From JAQIBY01 sp964407055 (lineage in GTDB: Bacteria; Bacteroidota; Bacteroidia; Bacteroidales; ML635J-15), in the NCBI GenBank assembly GCA_964407055.1, contig CAYOUD010000078.1:1-11972 (forward strand): 11,972 nucleotides of DNA. Reading direction: 5' to 3'. Positions 1-7,419 of the stretch are shown one piece after another. The notes beneath the pieces are model-generated. The model did no database searches. It was not told where the DNA came from and worked only from the letters and a program-made list of their open reading frames with translations. The translations under genes were made by a program, and so were the position numbers. Within the stretch, counting starts at the first letter, position 1, and each line of letters opens with the position of its first letter.

Positions 1-39
1 AGTGCTTCAAAAAATTTCATTGTCTATGAAAAACGCTGA
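1..39 (+). CDS. Possible C-terminal end of a gene cut by the window edge
   Basis: Frame 1 reads 12 codons (SASKNFIVYEKR) and then TGA. The short stretch has a natural-looking protein C-terminus, but it is too short to assign to a family. It conflicts with the longer open frame that begins at position 2, so at most one of the two is likely to be real. This is inference from composition only. Confidence 0.3.
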   Translation, partial: SASKNFIVYEKR

Positions 40-244
40 AAATCTTGATGCGAAAGAATTATTAGAAGTCCCCTTAATTAAATGTGAGATTGCTTACTCT
101 TCTATTTCGGTTAAAAACAGCGAAAGTGAATATATAGAAATTGTTATTAGTGAAAATCGCACTTCTTTCATTCAAAGATTCTGCTGCAGTTTTGTCTGTT
201 TTGTCAAATTGATGCACATAATTGAGCTTGGAGTTACAATTTAG
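2..244 (+). CDS. Doubtful small ORF or gene remnant at the left edge
   Basis: An open frame of 80 codons starts with GTG at position 2, or with ATG at 26 (72 codons), and ends with TAG at 242-244. I do not recognise the product. The first half is hydrophilic and could be protein-like. The second half is rich in Cys and Phe (RFCCSFVCFVK) and reads like translated non-coding DNA. It could also be the end of a gene whose start lies outside the window, since the frame is open at the edge. The 12-codon gene end in frame 1 overlaps it. No promoter of the Bacteroidota type was found ahead of the internal ATG. Confidence 0.2.
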   Translation: MLQKISLSMKNAENLDAKELLEVPLIKCEIAYSSISVKNSESEYIEIVISENRTSFIQRFCCSFVCFVKLMHIIELGVTI

Positions 245-551
245 CATGGGCTAATCTTTCCAATATACTTGTGTGTTTATAGGGATATATCAAGCAATGT
301 GCTTGCTGGGTTCCGATTTTTCAGCTTCAATGAGTAAATATATTGGTAATAAAAATTCAAGTATGTCTGTCTGCCATGTTAAATTAATAGCCTGTTACTG
401 CTGTGAATAGCCCAAACTCGAAATTAACAATATTATACTAAAAAAAGAAAATATAGCTGTTTATATGAAAGAATATTTGGTATGTCAATAATTTTTTATT
501 ATATTTGTAAATAGTGTAAATAAATTAATGTTTAACTAAAAAAAAGAAATT
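245..551. other. Gene-free spacer before the small envelope-protein trio
   Basis: About 300 bases of AT-rich DNA without a credible reading frame. It holds a 6-bp hairpin (291-296 with 300-305, three-base loop), a perfect 8-bp inverted repeat (CCAATATA 260-267 with TATATTGG 339-346), and an overlapping 7-bp pair (265-271 with 358-364) that would compete with it. None is followed by a T run, so none looks like an intrinsic terminator. The right end carries the promoter of the YtxH-like gene. Confidence 0.6.
476..507 (+). promoter_or_regulatory. Bacteroidota-type promoter of the YtxH-like gene
   Basis: TTTG at 476-479 and TATATTTG at 500-507 are separated by 20 bases, matching the -33 (TTG/TTTG) and -7 (TAnnTTTG) elements known for the primary sigma factor of this phylum. 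Transcription would begin near 513-516, leaving a leader of about 37 bases before the ATG at 552. Confidence 0.75.
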
Positions 552-770
552 ATGTCAAACAGTGGAAAAGTATTATTAGGAGTTTTAGCTGGAGCTGCAG
601 CAGGAGTAATCACAGGAATTCTTGTTGCCCCTACAAGTGGTAAAGAAACTCGTGAAAACATCTCAGCTAAAACTGATGATTTGTTGTCTCAAATAAAAGA
701 TCTTTTGAGCAAAACAGAAAAAGAAGAAGTTGGTAAAGGCAAAGGTGAAAGCAAGAAAAGCACAATCTAA
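552..770 (+). CDS. YtxH domain-containing small membrane protein
   Basis: A 72-residue protein with a glycine- and alanine-rich membrane helix at residues 7-26, directly followed by the APTSGKETR signature (residues 26-34) typical of YtxH / 'gas vesicle-like' proteins. The rest is a short charged amphipathic tail (about 35-72) rich in Lys and Glu and likely to be coiled and cytoplasmic. Family members are single-pass proteins often linked with general stress or envelope adaptation; no enzymatic role is known. The ATG lies 37 bases behind the predicted transcription start, and the gene leads a group of three small same-strand genes. In Bacteroidota, YtxH genes commonly precede a holin-III-like gene, which is also the order here. 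The family call is firm; the function is open. Confidence 0.85.
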   Translation: MSNSGKVLLGVLAGAAAGVITGILVAPTSGKETRENISAKTDDLLSQIKDLLSKTEKEEVGKGKGESKKSTI

Positions 771-921
771 TTCGTCCTGATAAATACTAAGCTGGCAATG
801 TTGCACCGAAGTTTTGCGCGATATCCTTAATTTTTATGGAATATCCAGAAAGCTAGCAGGTGTTGCATGTCAGTTATTTTTTTGATTTTATTCATTTGTC
901 ACAGTAAATAGTAAAGTTGTT

Positions 922-1233
922 ATGCTGGAAAAACTTAAAGATTACCTAAGTGCACGGGTTCTATTATTAAAAATCGAAGGGACTGAAAGAATAAGTGAAG
1001 TCTTTTCGGTATTATTCAAGAAGACGGTCTTGGTTCTTATCTTCTTTTCTTTCTTGTTTTTTGTTTCAATAGCATTGGCATTATGGATTGGAGAAATTTG
1101 TGATTCTAATATCACGGGTTTTCTTGTGACAGGCGGTATTTATCTTTTAGTTTTTATTGTTTTTATTGTTTTCAAAAAGCAATTACTTGGAAAACGTATT
1201 AAAGACGAAGTTGTACGCACCTTATTCAGGTAG
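922..1233 (+). CDS. Holin superfamily III-like (PF07332-type) two-helix membrane protein
   Basis: A 103-residue protein with an amphipathic N-terminal segment (1-32), two membrane helices (about 35-56 and 65-84) joined by a short polar turn (GEICDSN), and a basic C-terminal tail (KKQLLGKRIKDEVVRTLFR). This architecture, and the place just after a YtxH-like gene, match the chromosomal 'phage holin family' / Holin-X proteins that many Bacteroidota carry. Despite the name there is no prophage or endolysin here, and such chromosomal copies are not shown to lyse cells. It lies 151 bases behind the YtxH stop. A weak -7-like sequence (TTCATTTG, 891-898) lacks a well spaced -33 partner, so separate transcription is possible but unproven. 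The next gene follows after 27 bases. Confidence 0.7.
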   Translation: MLEKLKDYLSARVLLLKIEGTERISEVFSVLFKKTVLVLIFFSFLFFVSIALALWIGEICDSNITGFLVTGGIYLLVFIVFIVFKKQLLGKRIKDEVVRTLFR

Positions 1234-1260
1234 TTAAATAAGTAAAAAGAGATTCCGGCA

Positions 1261-1563
1261 ATGATTGATAATTACAACGAGTTATTAGAGGTGAAAAAAG
1301 AGCTTCAAAACAGGTTGCATGAAACTGAATATAATTATGTGCGACGACATGAAAAGATTGCCTATTTTTTGGATTTAAGCGGAATTTATAATGGCAAGAA
1401 AAATGAAAATTACAAGAAACAAATACATTCTTTAATTATTCAAAGCCTGACGGAATATCTCGAGGAGCAAAAAATCATTAAAAAAATTAAAAAAGAATAT
1501 ACGTTTTTAGGCATTCCCCTTTTACTCACACTTATCTCAGCCTATTTTTTAAAAAAATTATAA
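1261..1563 (+). CDS. Unrecognised small tail-anchored membrane protein
   Basis: I do not recognise this 100-residue protein. Residues 1-75 are highly charged and mostly helix-forming (many Lys, Glu, Gln), suggesting a coiled, cytoplasmic domain. Residues about 81-97 form a single hydrophobic helix followed by a KKL tail, which fits a C-terminal membrane anchor. It begins 27 bases behind the holin-like gene and is probably co-transcribed with it. The three-gene order (YtxH, holin-like, small charged membrane protein) suggests a shared envelope-related job, which is inference from position. An oddity is the segment FLDLSGIYNGKK at 36-47, which resembles a segment of the YitT protein encoded shortly downstream. 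Start: the ATG at 1261 is the first in frame after the previous gene. Confidence 0.65.
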   Translation: MIDNYNELLEVKKELQNRLHETEYNYVRRHEKIAYFLDLSGIYNGKKNENYKKQIHSLIIQSLTEYLEEQKIIKKIKKEYTFLGIPLLLTLISAYFLKKL

Positions 1564-1755
1564 TATTCCTTATTTTATTTTGGAATGCGATTCTTCGTAT
1601 TGGTTTAGTCGTTCTGGGAGGCTCAAATAGCTTTTGGTCAGTTTCGCTCGGGAGGAATGTGTTTTGTCATATTCCACAGACTTTTTCCTTGTAACCGAAA
1701 CAATATCAACGATTCATTAAACTTGTTTTGTTATGTTTTTATTAATAATAAAATA

Positions 1756-1786
1756 TTTGGCAGGATAATTAGAAGGTGTATATTTG
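1756..1786 (+). promoter_or_regulatory. Bacteroidota-type promoter of the yitT-like / tauE-like pair
   Basis: TTTG at 1756-1759 and TATATTTG at 1779-1786 with a 19-base spacer form a near-ideal -33/-7 pair for this phylum. The predicted start of transcription near 1792-1795 leaves a leader of about 28 bases before the ATG at 1821. The -33 surroundings (AATATTTGG) are identical to those at 472-480. Confidence 0.8.
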
Positions 1787-1820
1787 CAGCCATTTTTAAT
1801 ACCTGAAATTGTATTGAGTT

Positions 1821-2723
1821 ATGGGTTTTACATCGAACGAGAAACTGTTTAGCTGGCAGTGGTTTAAGGCACTTTTCCTGATTTTGTCGGGAACTTTCAT
1901 AATGGCGATTGCTTTTGTGTATTTTATTTCTCCCTATAAATTAGCGCCGGGTGGAACCTATGGTATTGCAATTGTGCTTCACCATTTACTTCACTGGCCC
2001 ACAGGTTTTGTCGCTTTAGCAATTGATATTCCGCTTTTATTGATTGGATTGAAAGTGCTTGGCCCACGCTTCGGTTGGAAAACGGTTGTCGGAGTAATTG
2101 CTTTGTCTCAATTTGTCAACTTGTTAATGTGGATACAGGGGGATGTTGCCTTAGTTCCCGATGATGCGTTGCTTTCTTCAATTTTTGGTGGTGTTATTTT
2201 GGGAGTAGGTTTAGGCCTCGTCTTACGTGCGAAAGCAACCACGGGAGGCTCAGATATTATTGCAATGATTCTTTCTAAATATACACGTCTGCCAATGGGG
2301 CAATTGCTGATATATATTGATTCTGTCATCGTATTGGTTGGTTTGGCTGCATTTAATGCTTGGGAAATTCCGCTTTATTCATGGATTGTCATCTTTATCA
2401 CTGGAAAAGTCATTGATTTAGTTGTGGATGGAGTATCCTATGATAAGAGCTTGCTTATTGTTTCTGAAAAGCACGATGAAATTCGCGATAAACTTATTAA
2501 TGACTTGAAGCGTGGAGGAACTTTTCTGGATGCAGAAGGCATGTACAATGGAAAGAAAAAGAAAGTGATTTTTACTGTAGTAAACCGTCGTGAGCTCACC
2601 ATACTTAAAGATTATGTACATCAAATTGATCCATATGCATTTATCACAGTAAACGATGCGCGTGAAATTCTTGGCGAAGGCTTTAAATCACTGAAAACAT
2701 CTATTGAAAAAGATAATCTGTAA
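1821..2723 (+). CDS. YitT family membrane protein with C-terminal DUF2179 domain
   Basis: A 300-residue protein of the usual family length. The N-terminal part (about 14-202) has five to six membrane helices with the family's PGG (43-45) and TTGGSD (140-145) motifs. The C-terminal part (about 205-290) is a soluble DUF2179 domain, recognisable by RGGTFLDAEGMYNG (231-244), FTVVNRRE (251-258) and DPYAFITVND (270-279), ending with the GEGF motif at 285-288. The family is widespread and membrane-bound; its substrate is not established. DUF2179 is thought to be a ligand-sensing or regulatory domain in the cytoplasm. The gene is first in a two-gene unit with a TauE/SafE-type transporter that starts 21 bases downstream, behind a strong promoter. 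The family assignment is very secure; transport of any given solute would be a guess. Confidence 0.93.
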   Translation: MGFTSNEKLFSWQWFKALFLILSGTFIMAIAFVYFISPYKLAPGGTYGIAIVLHHLLHWPTGFVALAIDIPLLLIGLKVLGPRFGWKTVVGVIALSQFVNLLMWIQGDVALVPDDALLSSIFGGVILGVGLGLVLRAKATTGGSDIIAMILSKYTRLPMGQLLIYIDSVIVLVGLAAFNAWEIPLYSWIVIFITGKVIDLVVDGVSYDKSLLIVSEKHDEIRDKLINDLKRGGTFLDAEGMYNGKKKKVIFTVVNRRELTILKDYVHQIDPYAFITVNDAREILGEGFKSLKTSIEKDNL

Positions 2724-2744
2724 TAAAATCATTACTTTTGATAC

Positions 2745-3542
2745 ATGTTATCGGATTGGCTCACATCATTTGATTTATATTCATGGCAAATTTTTGGAAT
2801 ATTAATTCTTGCTGGATTTTCTGTCGGAATAATTAATACACTTGCCGGATCAGGGTCTGTGATTATTTTTTCGATTTTGATGGCTTTGGGAATTCCTGCT
2901 CCAATGGCCAATGGGACACTCCGAATTGGTGTTGTCATGCAAACTGCAACCGCTTCATTTCGTTTCTTCAAAAACAACAAACTTGATTTAAAAAAGGGAT
3001 TGATACTCGGGATTCCAATAATAATTGGTTCAATTGGTGGAGCTTTGATTGCAGTTAATATGCCACATGATTTATTTGAAAAAATTATTGGAGGCGTGTT
3101 GTTGGTTCTTTTGTTTGTTATCATTTTTGATCCTAAACGCTGGATTCAGGAGCAACAGGAAAAAACAAAAAAGAAAGTCAGTGTTTTGCAATTTTTTATT
3201 TTCCTGTTTGTTGGTATGTACGGCGGGTTTGTGCATATAGGAGTAGGTATTTTTCTGCTTTCAGCACTGGTATTACATGCCGGTTATGATTTGGTAAAAG
3301 CAAATGCATTGAAGGTATTTCTTGTTTTATTGTATTCACCGTTTGCACTCGGAATTTATATCCTCGACGGACAAGTCGAGTGGGTTTTAGGCTTAGTTGC
3401 TGCTATCGGTAATTTCGCCGGCGGTTGGGTTGGCTCACAGCTTGCAATAAAAAAAGGAAGTAAGTTTGTACGTGGATTACTTATTGTCGTAATTCTTGTC
3501 TTTTCGGGACATCTACTTGGAGTTTGGCGGGCTATCCTTTAA
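2745..3542 (+). CDS. TSUP / TauE-SafE family sulfite exporter-type permease
   Basis: A 265-residue integral membrane protein with about eight hydrophobic segments in two related halves. The family signatures are NTLAGSGS (31-38) in the first half, and GMYGGFVHIGVGIFLL (157-172) plus GNFAGGWVGSQLA (222-234) in the second. The length is normal for the family. TauE/SafE proteins move small, often sulfur-containing or organic anions (sulfite, sulfoacetate and others) across the inner membrane; which substrate applies here cannot be told, since no sulfur-metabolism gene is in the window. It starts 21 bases after the YitT-like stop, so the two are very likely co-transcribed. The gene ends 27 bases before the convergent ruvC stop, and no terminator hairpin is visible between them. 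Confidence 0.9.
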   Translation: MLSDWLTSFDLYSWQIFGILILAGFSVGIINTLAGSGSVIIFSILMALGIPAPMANGTLRIGVVMQTATASFRFFKNNKLDLKKGLILGIPIIIGSIGGALIAVNMPHDLFEKIIGGVLLVLLFVIIFDPKRWIQEQQEKTKKKVSVLQFFIFLFVGMYGGFVHIGVGIFLLSALVLHAGYDLVKANALKVFLVLLYSPFALGIYILDGQVEWVLGLVAAIGNFAGGWVGSQLAIKKGSKFVRGLLIVVILVFSGHLLGVWRAIL

Positions 3543-3569
3543 TTAATTTACCGATTGGATTTTCTCAAA

Positions 3570-4133
3570 TTACTCTCTGATTTTTCCGGGATTTTTCTTA
3601 ATGTAATCTTTCCAGGATTTTGATTTGGAGGAAGTCAGCGGGTTTTGTTTTTGATAGAAATGGCACATCGCTGCACCCAATGCATCGGTCGCATCTAAAT
3701 ATTTTGGTTGTTCTTCATATTTTAAGAGGCGTTTCAACATGGCGGCTACTTGTTCTTTTTCTGCGTTTCCGTTTCCGGTGATTGCCATTTTTATTTTTTT
3801 CGGTGCGTATTCATGAATTGGCATGGAGCGGGAAAGTGCTGCTGAGATTGCAGCTCCCTGAGCACGTCCGAGTTTTAACATAGATTGTACGTTTTTTCCG
3901 TAAAACGGAGCTTCAATTGCCAGTTCGTCTGGGTGATATTGATCAATCAGGCTTTGTGTGCGGTCAAAAATATGTTTGATTTTAATAAAATGGTCTTTGT
4001 ATCCGGTGAGGTCAATAATTCCTAACGAAATTAATTTCACCTGTTTCCCTTTACAGATAATCACAGAATAGCCCATGATATTTGTTCCGGGATCCATCCC
4101 CAAGATGATATATTCTTTATTTGTATTAATCAT
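3570..4133 (-). CDS. ruvC: RuvC, crossover junction endodeoxyribonuclease
   Basis: RuvC cuts Holliday junctions by symmetric nicking at the end of homologous recombination, acting as a dimer with the RuvAB branch-migration motor. The 187-residue protein has the RNase H-like fold landmarks: GMDPGTNIMGY with catalytic Asp14, AIEAPFYGKN with Glu74 followed by LGRAQGAA, then YAPKKIK and the LDATDALGAA motif with Asp147 and Asp150. These four acids correspond to D7, E66, D138 and D141 of the E. coli enzyme. The glycine-rich loop (TGNGNAEKEQV, 119-129) is intact, and about 25 basic residues trail the core. The start ATG overlaps the stop of the upstream transporter gene by four bases (ATGA), pointing to translational coupling. 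It is the last gene of the serS operon. ruvA and ruvB are not in the window. Confidence 0.97.
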   Translation of the reverse strand: MINTNKEYIILGMDPGTNIMGYSVIICKGKQVKLISLGIIDLTGYKDHFIKIKHIFDRTQSLIDQYHPDELAIEAPFYGKNVQSMLKLGRAQGAAISAALSRSMPIHEYAPKKIKMAITGNGNAEKEQVAAMLKRLLKYEEQPKYLDATDALGAAMCHFYQKQNPLTSSKSKSWKDYIKKNPGKIRE

Positions 4134-5017
4134 GCCAATTGTTTTGAAATGCGCCGCTGAAGCAGAATCCCGCCGACAATTAATGCTAAACCGATTATCG
4201 TTGCTTCTGAAATCGGTTCATGCAGCACTAAGTTAATGAAAAATAAGGATATAAATGGAGAAAGGAATGCCAAATTACTGACAAGATCGGTTCGATAGGC
4301 AAATTGTAAGGCAGACATCCAGAAGAAAAAGGTAATTCCCATTTCAAAAATACCAATCCATATGCTTGGAATCCAAGCTTCTAATCCTGTAGGAATGGGT
4401 TGTCCCGAAAGGGAGAAAATACCGATTAATATGACAAATGAAATTATGAAGTTGAGAAAAAGTTGAATGGTTTTATCCAGTTTGCTTTTTATCTGAAGCA
4501 GCCAGTAAACAGCCCATGCAACTGAACTTAGAATTGCCAGAATAATGCCTGTGGTATCACTTTCTAGCCCTGTCCCGTCAAGGTTTTGCAGGGAAATTAC
4601 CAAGACACCGCCGAAACTAATAAACAGGGCAAGAAAGGCTTTTAAGCTGAGCTTTTGTTTTAAAAATGGTATCGCCAGCAAGCTTAACATCACCGGCCAG
4701 GTATAGTTTAAGGGTTGTGCTATTTGTGCCGGAAGTCTGTCGTAGGCAGAAAATAGCACGAGATAATAAATGACAGGATTGATAGCTGCAAATAAAACTG
4801 ACCACAAGAAATCACGTTTGCTGACTTGTTTTAATAACGAAAGTTTTCTTTGAATGATTAATAAAACTCCCAACACTAAACTTGCAACACCACTTGCAAT
4901 TGTCAAAACCTGAACTACAGATATTTCGTTGAGTGCCAGTTTAAATGCCGGTGCAACTGTGGACCAGCATAATACAGACAGTAGTGCAAAACCAATGGCT
5001 TTAGTCTGTGATTTCAT
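4130..5017 (-). CDS. EamA/DMT superfamily transporter
   Basis: An inner-membrane protein of about 295 residues with ten hydrophobic segments in two EamA repeats (about 5-140 and 155-290). Landmarks are the opening FALLSVLCWSTVAPAFK, the end of repeat one (LKAFLALFISFGGVLVI) and the end of repeat two (EPISEATIIGLALIVGG). DMT-family members usually export amino acids, nucleotides or other metabolites; no specific substrate can be read from sequence. Start choice: the longest frame begins with GTG at 5047, but ATG codons occur at 5035 and 5017. Related proteins typically begin with a short MK-polar stretch right before the first helix, which favours 5017 (MKSQTKAIGF). That start overlaps the stop of the TPR gene by 17 bases. 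At the other end its TGA overlaps the ruvC ATG by four bases. Confidence 0.9.
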   Translation of the reverse strand: MKSQTKAIGFALLSVLCWSTVAPAFKLALNEISVVQVLTIASGVASLVLGVLLIIQRKLSLLKQVSKRDFLWSVLFAAINPVIYYLVLFSAYDRLPAQIAQPLNYTWPVMLSLLAIPFLKQKLSLKAFLALFISFGGVLVISLQNLDGTGLESDTTGIILAILSSVAWAVYWLLQIKSKLDKTIQLFLNFIISFVILIGIFSLSGQPIPTGLEAWIPSIWIGIFEMGITFFFWMSALQFAYRTDLVSNLAFLSPFISLFFINLVLHEPISEATIIGLALIVGGILLQRRISKQLA

Positions 5018-6860
5018 CAATCGGAGTTTTATCATCAAAATCGCCACGCAGTGTTCTTAGCGAATTTCGTGCCTCAGCGATGAAAATACTGCTTTTGTGC
5101 TGCAATAAAAATTGTGTGTAGGTTTGCATGGCAGCTTCCTTGTCATTGAGTTTGTGATGATACAATCTGGCGATACGGATGAGTGCGTTGTCAGCAAGAA
5201 TTCCCCAGCTGTGATTTGTGACAATTTGGTTGTAAAAGTCGATGGCATTTTCATAATTGCCCAATCGTTCATTAATTATGCCTTTACGGTATAAGACATC
5301 ATCAATCAGCTCATCAGTCGGGTAATCTGATAAAATAGAATCGAGAATTACCAACGATTCTGCATATTTTTGCTTGAATTGATACAAATCGGCTCTGGCA
5401 AACATTGTTAGTGCTGATTGCAGACTGTCTTCGCTTAAGTTTTCACTGATTAGCAAACTCATTTCCATGGCATCATTTGCAATCAGCTTACTAGTACTTG
5501 CTTTTAGCACATCAAGCTGAGCTTTTGCCCATTCAAATTGTCCGGTGTAATATGCCAGTTTGGCTTTTCGAAATTTTGCTTCGGAGCCAAGTGGATTTTC
5601 TTTGTTTTGCTGCTCAACTTTTGCATACACGAGAGTTGCATCCCAGGGGTTTTCGTCTAAAAGATAGATGTCTCCTTTTAGCAGGCTGAGTTCTGCACTT
5701 TCTTCTTGTGGAAGGCGAAGCATTTCAGAGATAGAATCAATTTTGGACAAGGCAATTTCATGTTTATTCAGATAAAAAGACTGAATTTGGATTAATAGCT
5801 TGAAGAGAGGATATTTTAATTTCCTAGGCGCCTCATCAGCTGTGTTTGAAACAAGCGTTTCTAGTTCGATGAGTGCTTCCTGATTCGGATTAATGGTTTG
5901 TGTTGCTACAATGTAAAGGTGGTTTAGCTCAATCAGTTTTGCATTAAAATAGTATGGAGATACTTTTCCGTATTTATAAACCAACTCAAAGCATTGTTTG
6001 GCAATCTCATATTTTTCGTTATTTGCTGCCAGTTGTCCGAGTTCAAAAAGCCGTCCCCCTTTTTCGTTAAATCGTTTGTCAAGCGCATTGGCATGTTGAA
6101 TCGCTAACTGATATTTCCCGGTTTGAACATATTGCCAAATCAGCATTTCCGTGTAAACGGGATTTGAGGCATTATTTTGTATTCGTTTTATGAGCGCAGA
6201 TTCAATGATTGGATTCATGCTTTTGTCAATGTCATGCATTGCAAGGGATTGAAGGCGGGTTTGCACATTATCCAGATAGGCTGAATTATTTCCTAATAAA
6301 TCCAGATACGCCTCAACCATTTGGTCGTACTTGCGCTGCATGGCATATAGGTTTGCCAATTCATAATAAAAGTTTTGATTAGCTATTTGTTTTTGTCCGG
6401 TCATGAAAGTTTGTTCTGCCAGATCATATTTCCGTTTACGGATAAAATTATTAGCAAGTGTTTTGACAGAGTTAGGCGTGACAGTTTCTGTTTCAATAAT
6501 ATCCTGATAAGCCTTTTTTGCTTTATCTTCATTGCCCTGCAATTCATAAATATAAGCTTCTTCTATTTGCAGTTCAACATCGTTACGGTTTTTGCGAATA
6601 GCTTTTTTGACAAACGTTTCCGCTTCATCCAGTTGGTCTGATTTAACAAGACTTTGGATGTAATATGTCCGGAAATAGCTATTGTTTCGCAATTCATAGA
6701 GTTCGAGAAAAATCACTGCAGCTTTCTCAAATTCGTTGTTCCGGTAATATTCAAAGGCCAGTTGCGAATTATTATCTTGACCCGATGTTACCATTGGGGC
6801 AAATAGCAATGCGGATAAGAGCACTGCAAGAATAAGAATATGTTTTCTCGATAGGGACAT
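5001..6860 (-). CDS. Exported tetratricopeptide-repeat protein
   Basis: A 619-residue protein with a clear signal peptide (basic MSLSRKH, hydrophobic 8-22, likely cleavage near TSG|Q at 27-28), so it is periplasmic or attached to the outer membrane. The mature part is almost entirely helical TPR-type repeats. Examples are LAFEYYRNNEFEKAAVIF near the N-terminus, IEEAYIYELQGNEDKAKKAY around 105-125, and a C-terminal block (about 480-600) with KGIINERLGNYENAIDFY and a following repeat resembling BamD/YbgF-type TPRs. There is no catalytic domain, so a scaffold or binding role in the envelope is likely. Its ATG follows the TAA of the lipoprotein gene without a single base between, so the two are probably translated in a coupled way and may work together. 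The exact partner or process is unknown. Confidence 0.88.
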   Translation of the reverse strand: MSLSRKHILILAVLLSALLFAPMVTSGQDNNSQLAFEYYRNNEFEKAAVIFLELYELRNNSYFRTYYIQSLVKSDQLDEAETFVKKAIRKNRNDVELQIEEAYIYELQGNEDKAKKAYQDIIETETVTPNSVKTLANNFIRKRKYDLAEQTFMTGQKQIANQNFYYELANLYAMQRKYDQMVEAYLDLLGNNSAYLDNVQTRLQSLAMHDIDKSMNPIIESALIKRIQNNASNPVYTEMLIWQYVQTGKYQLAIQHANALDKRFNEKGGRLFELGQLAANNEKYEIAKQCFELVYKYGKVSPYYFNAKLIELNHLYIVATQTINPNQEALIELETLVSNTADEAPRKLKYPLFKLLIQIQSFYLNKHEIALSKIDSISEMLRLPQEESAELSLLKGDIYLLDENPWDATLVYAKVEQQNKENPLGSEAKFRKAKLAYYTGQFEWAKAQLDVLKASTSKLIANDAMEMSLLISENLSEDSLQSALTMFARADLYQFKQKYAESLVILDSILSDYPTDELIDDVLYRKGIINERLGNYENAIDFYNQIVTNHSWGILADNALIRIARLYHHKLNDKEAAMQTYTQFLLQHKSSIFIAEARNSLRTLRGDFDDKTPIDEITD

Positions 6861-7415
6861 TTAGTTTTGCATAATTTCCGCCAATGTTTTTACATCTGCT
6901 TTGTTTTCGCGATATTTTTCAAAATGTGCTCGAGAATGCTTTATCCGGTCATCAACCTGATGCATAATAAACTGATATGCAGAATCTTCCATTGTTGTGT
7001 ATTCTTCTCTGAGTGAATCTTCCAGCAATCCTTTTTTGATGTCGTGATTTAGATTTGTGAGTTGAGTTTGTAATAACTCCAAGTCTTTATTGATTTGCGG
7101 AAGATGTTTATCCTTGAAATTTTCTAGCATTTTTTCTACTGATAACATGTGGTAATATGCTTCCCAATACATTTCAGCTTCAATAGGGAGTGTATCATTT
7201 GGATTGGATTTAAAGTATTGCAAACTCATTTTTGCTGAGTCAAGATAGGCTTTTACGGAATCCAGTAAAGGACCATTCAGGGTTTCATGTGCCGATTTAC
7301 TTTCGTTTAGCATGCTTTCAATTTGTTTCATATCTGCTTTGTCTTCTTTGCTGACACATGATGAAACGATGATACTTATTGCTATTCCGATAAGGAGTAT
7401 TTGAGTGAATTTCAT
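6861..7415 (-). CDS. Putative lipoprotein, helical, unknown function
   Basis: A 184-residue protein with a lipoprotein signal: basic MKFTQ, hydrophobic 6-17 and a lipobox-like IVSSC with Cys20 as the probable lipidated residue. The residues after Cys20 (VSKEDKAD) do not themselves settle which membrane it reaches. The mature protein is highly charged and predicted helical throughout (for example HLPQINKDLELLQTQLTNLN, about 104-123), suggesting a coiled-coil or helical bundle. I do not recognise a named family. It starts four bases after the serS stop and its own TAA abuts the ATG of the exported TPR protein, so the two envelope proteins sit back to back inside an operon begun by serS. A shared envelope role with the TPR protein is inference. 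Confidence 0.85.
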   Translation of the reverse strand: MKFTQILLIGIAISIIVSSCVSKEDKADMKQIESMLNESKSAHETLNGPLLDSVKAYLDSAKMSLQYFKSNPNDTLPIEAEMYWEAYYHMLSVEKMLENFKDKHLPQINKDLELLQTQLTNLNHDIKKGLLEDSLREEYTTMEDSAYQFIMHQVDDRIKHSRAHFEKYRENKADVKTLAEIMQN

Positions 7416-7419
7416 AATT

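Noticed and set aside
922..1233. Prophage remnant suggested by the holin-like gene
   Set aside because: No endolysin, integrase, structural gene or attachment repeat is nearby, and chromosomal holin-III-like genes beside YtxH are common in this phylum.
1564..1690. Terminator or second copy of the intergenic element behind the small-protein trio
   Set aside because: Only 5-bp ATTCC/GGAAT pairs are present, without T runs, and the resemblance to the element at 9692-9790 is limited to short GGGAGG- and GGCTC-type words.
2732..3124. 130-codon open frame on the minus strand
   Set aside because: It is antisense to the TauE/SafE-type permease, whose motifs are clear, and its Pro/Ile-rich translation looks like the complement of a membrane protein.
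3543..3569. Bidirectional terminator between the converging permease and ruvC genes
   Set aside because: The 27-base gap contains no inverted repeat with a T run on either strand.
5018..5047. GTG start at 5047 for the EamA transporter, giving 305 residues
   Set aside because: It would add MAILMIKLRL ahead of the usual family start and deepen the overlap with the TPR gene; the ATG at 5017 fits family N-termini better.
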